Position numbers and translations under genes: made by a program. Below, in pieces: positions 15,864 through 16,385 of a stretch of 16,385 nucleotides of DNA (positions are counted from its first letter, which is position 1; every line of letters begins with the position of its first letter). Where the stretch lies: the NCBI GenBank assembly GCA_027325905.1, contig DAIEEM010000073.1, positions 1-16,385 of the forward strand. Reading direction: 5' to 3'. Origin of the DNA: Rhodocyclaceae bacterium (GTDB lineage Bacteria; Pseudomonadota; Gammaproteobacteria; Burkholderiales; Rhodocyclaceae). Below the pieces are notes generated by a model. It searched no databases. It had not been told where the DNA came from and saw nothing but the letters and a program-made list of their open reading frames with translations.

Positions 15864-16385
15864 TCAGCCGAGAAACAGCGGGTAGGCCGGGTTCCGCGAC
15901 TCGTCCCAGTAGCGGTAGCCGAGGCTCTTGAGGAAGCCGTGGAATATCTTCATTTCCTTCGGCGGCACCTGCATGCCCACCAGCACGCGGCCGTAGTCGG
16001 CGCCGTGGTTGCGGTAGTGGAACAGACTGATGTTCCAGCCGGCGCTCATCTTGCCGAGGAAGTTCGCCAGCGCGCCGGGACGCTCGGGAAACTCGAAGCG
16101 GTAGAGCAGCTCGTGGTCGACCTGCGGCGCGTGGCCGCCGACGAGGTGGCGGATGTGCAGCTTCGCCGTCTCGTCGTCGGTGAGGTCTAGCGTCGCGTAG
16201 CCGTTCTTGCGCAGCTCGGCGATCAGCTTCTTCGACTCGGCGCGGTGGGCGATCTGCACGCCGACGAAAACGTGCGCGCAGGCTTCGTCGTAATAGCGGT
16301 AATTGAACTCGGTGATGTTGCGCGCGCCGATCAGCTCGACGAACTTCTTGTAGGCGCCCGGCGTCTCGGGCAGCGTCACCGCGAG
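15864..16385 (-). CDS. ilvA: Threonine deaminase, C-terminal regulatory part (5' end cut by window)
   Basis: Biosynthetic threonine ammonia-lyase makes 2-oxobutanoate for isoleucine. Only the last 173 residues are in the window: the two ACT-like regulatory repeats that bind isoleucine and valine in the E. coli enzyme. The first repeat opens with LAVTLPETPGAYKKFVELI and includes NITEFNYRY. The second opens with LLYRFEFPERPGALANFLG and includes WNISLFHYRNHGADYGRVLV. This corresponds to the long, allosteric IlvA type rather than the catabolic TdcB type, which lacks this region. The PLP catalytic domain lies beyond base 16385. The frame stays open to the edge, so a GTG at 16379 is internal rather than a start. 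Its TGA is 7 bases before the PatB-like gene, so the two probably share a transcript. Confidence 0.94.
   Translation of the reverse strand, partial: LAVTLPETPGAYKKFVELIGARNITEFNYRYYDEACAHVFVGVQIAHRAESKKLIAELRKNGYATLDLTDDETAKLHIRHLVGGHAPQVDHELLYRFEFPERPGALANFLGKMSAGWNISLFHYRNHGADYGRVLVGMQVPPKEMKIFHGFLKSLGYRYWDESRNPAYPLFLG

Overview
This is a GC-rich chromosomal stretch whose gene content and protein style point to a betaproteobacterium, most likely of the Rhodocyclales (Azoarcus/Dechloromonas-like). That placement is an inference from families such as the DUF1840 and NDUFA9-like proteins and from the paired HDOD genes; no rRNA marker is present. The window is densely packed housekeeping and signalling DNA. 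I see no transposase, phage gene, tRNA, rRNA, CRISPR array or foreign island, and no gene-free stretch longer than about 135 bases.

Layout. (1) 1-3570 (+) is cobalamin-dependent methionine synthase MetH, missing about 35 N-terminal residues at the window edge. (2) 3705-4283 (+) is a helical protein carrying a CheZ-like D-x-x-x-Q motif. (3) 4298-5418 (-) is a two-gene unit: an alpha/beta hydrolase followed by a DUF1840 protein, joined by an ATGA overlap. (4) 5472-5669 (+) is a small two-helix DUF2905 membrane protein, divergent from the hydrolase. (5) 5661-10611 (-) is a tight operon read right to left: a soluble lytic murein transglycosylase, an NDUFA9-like NAD(P)-binding protein, tRNA nucleotidyltransferase (cca) and an HDOD protein. 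The first three are joined by GTGA overlaps. (6) 10654-14717 (+) holds 5-formyltetrahydrofolate cyclo-ligase, a degenerate-EAL/HDOD protein, and a PAS-PAS-GGDEF-EAL protein with intact catalytic motifs. (7) 14714-16385 (-) is the C-terminal part of threonine deaminase (ilvA) followed 7 bases later by a MalY/PatB-type PLP C-S lyase.

How they fit together. MetH and the folate cyclo-ligase belong to one-carbon metabolism, and the PatB-type lyase could supply homocysteine, MetH's substrate (inference). The EAL-like/HDOD and GGDEF-EAL genes form a likely co-expressed signalling pair linked to cyclic di-GMP.

The most unusual observation is in the NDUFA9-like gene. An in-frame TGA stops it after 250 codons, yet the same frame continues for 51 sense codons that look like the family's normal C-terminus and end exactly in the GTGA overlap with cca. 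This is either a recent nonsense mutation, a sequence error, or a split gene with translational restart. I found no convincing new multi-gene system. The other points of interest are the CheZ-like motif in an otherwise unrecognised protein and the degenerate EAL-HDOD / active GGDEF-EAL pairing.
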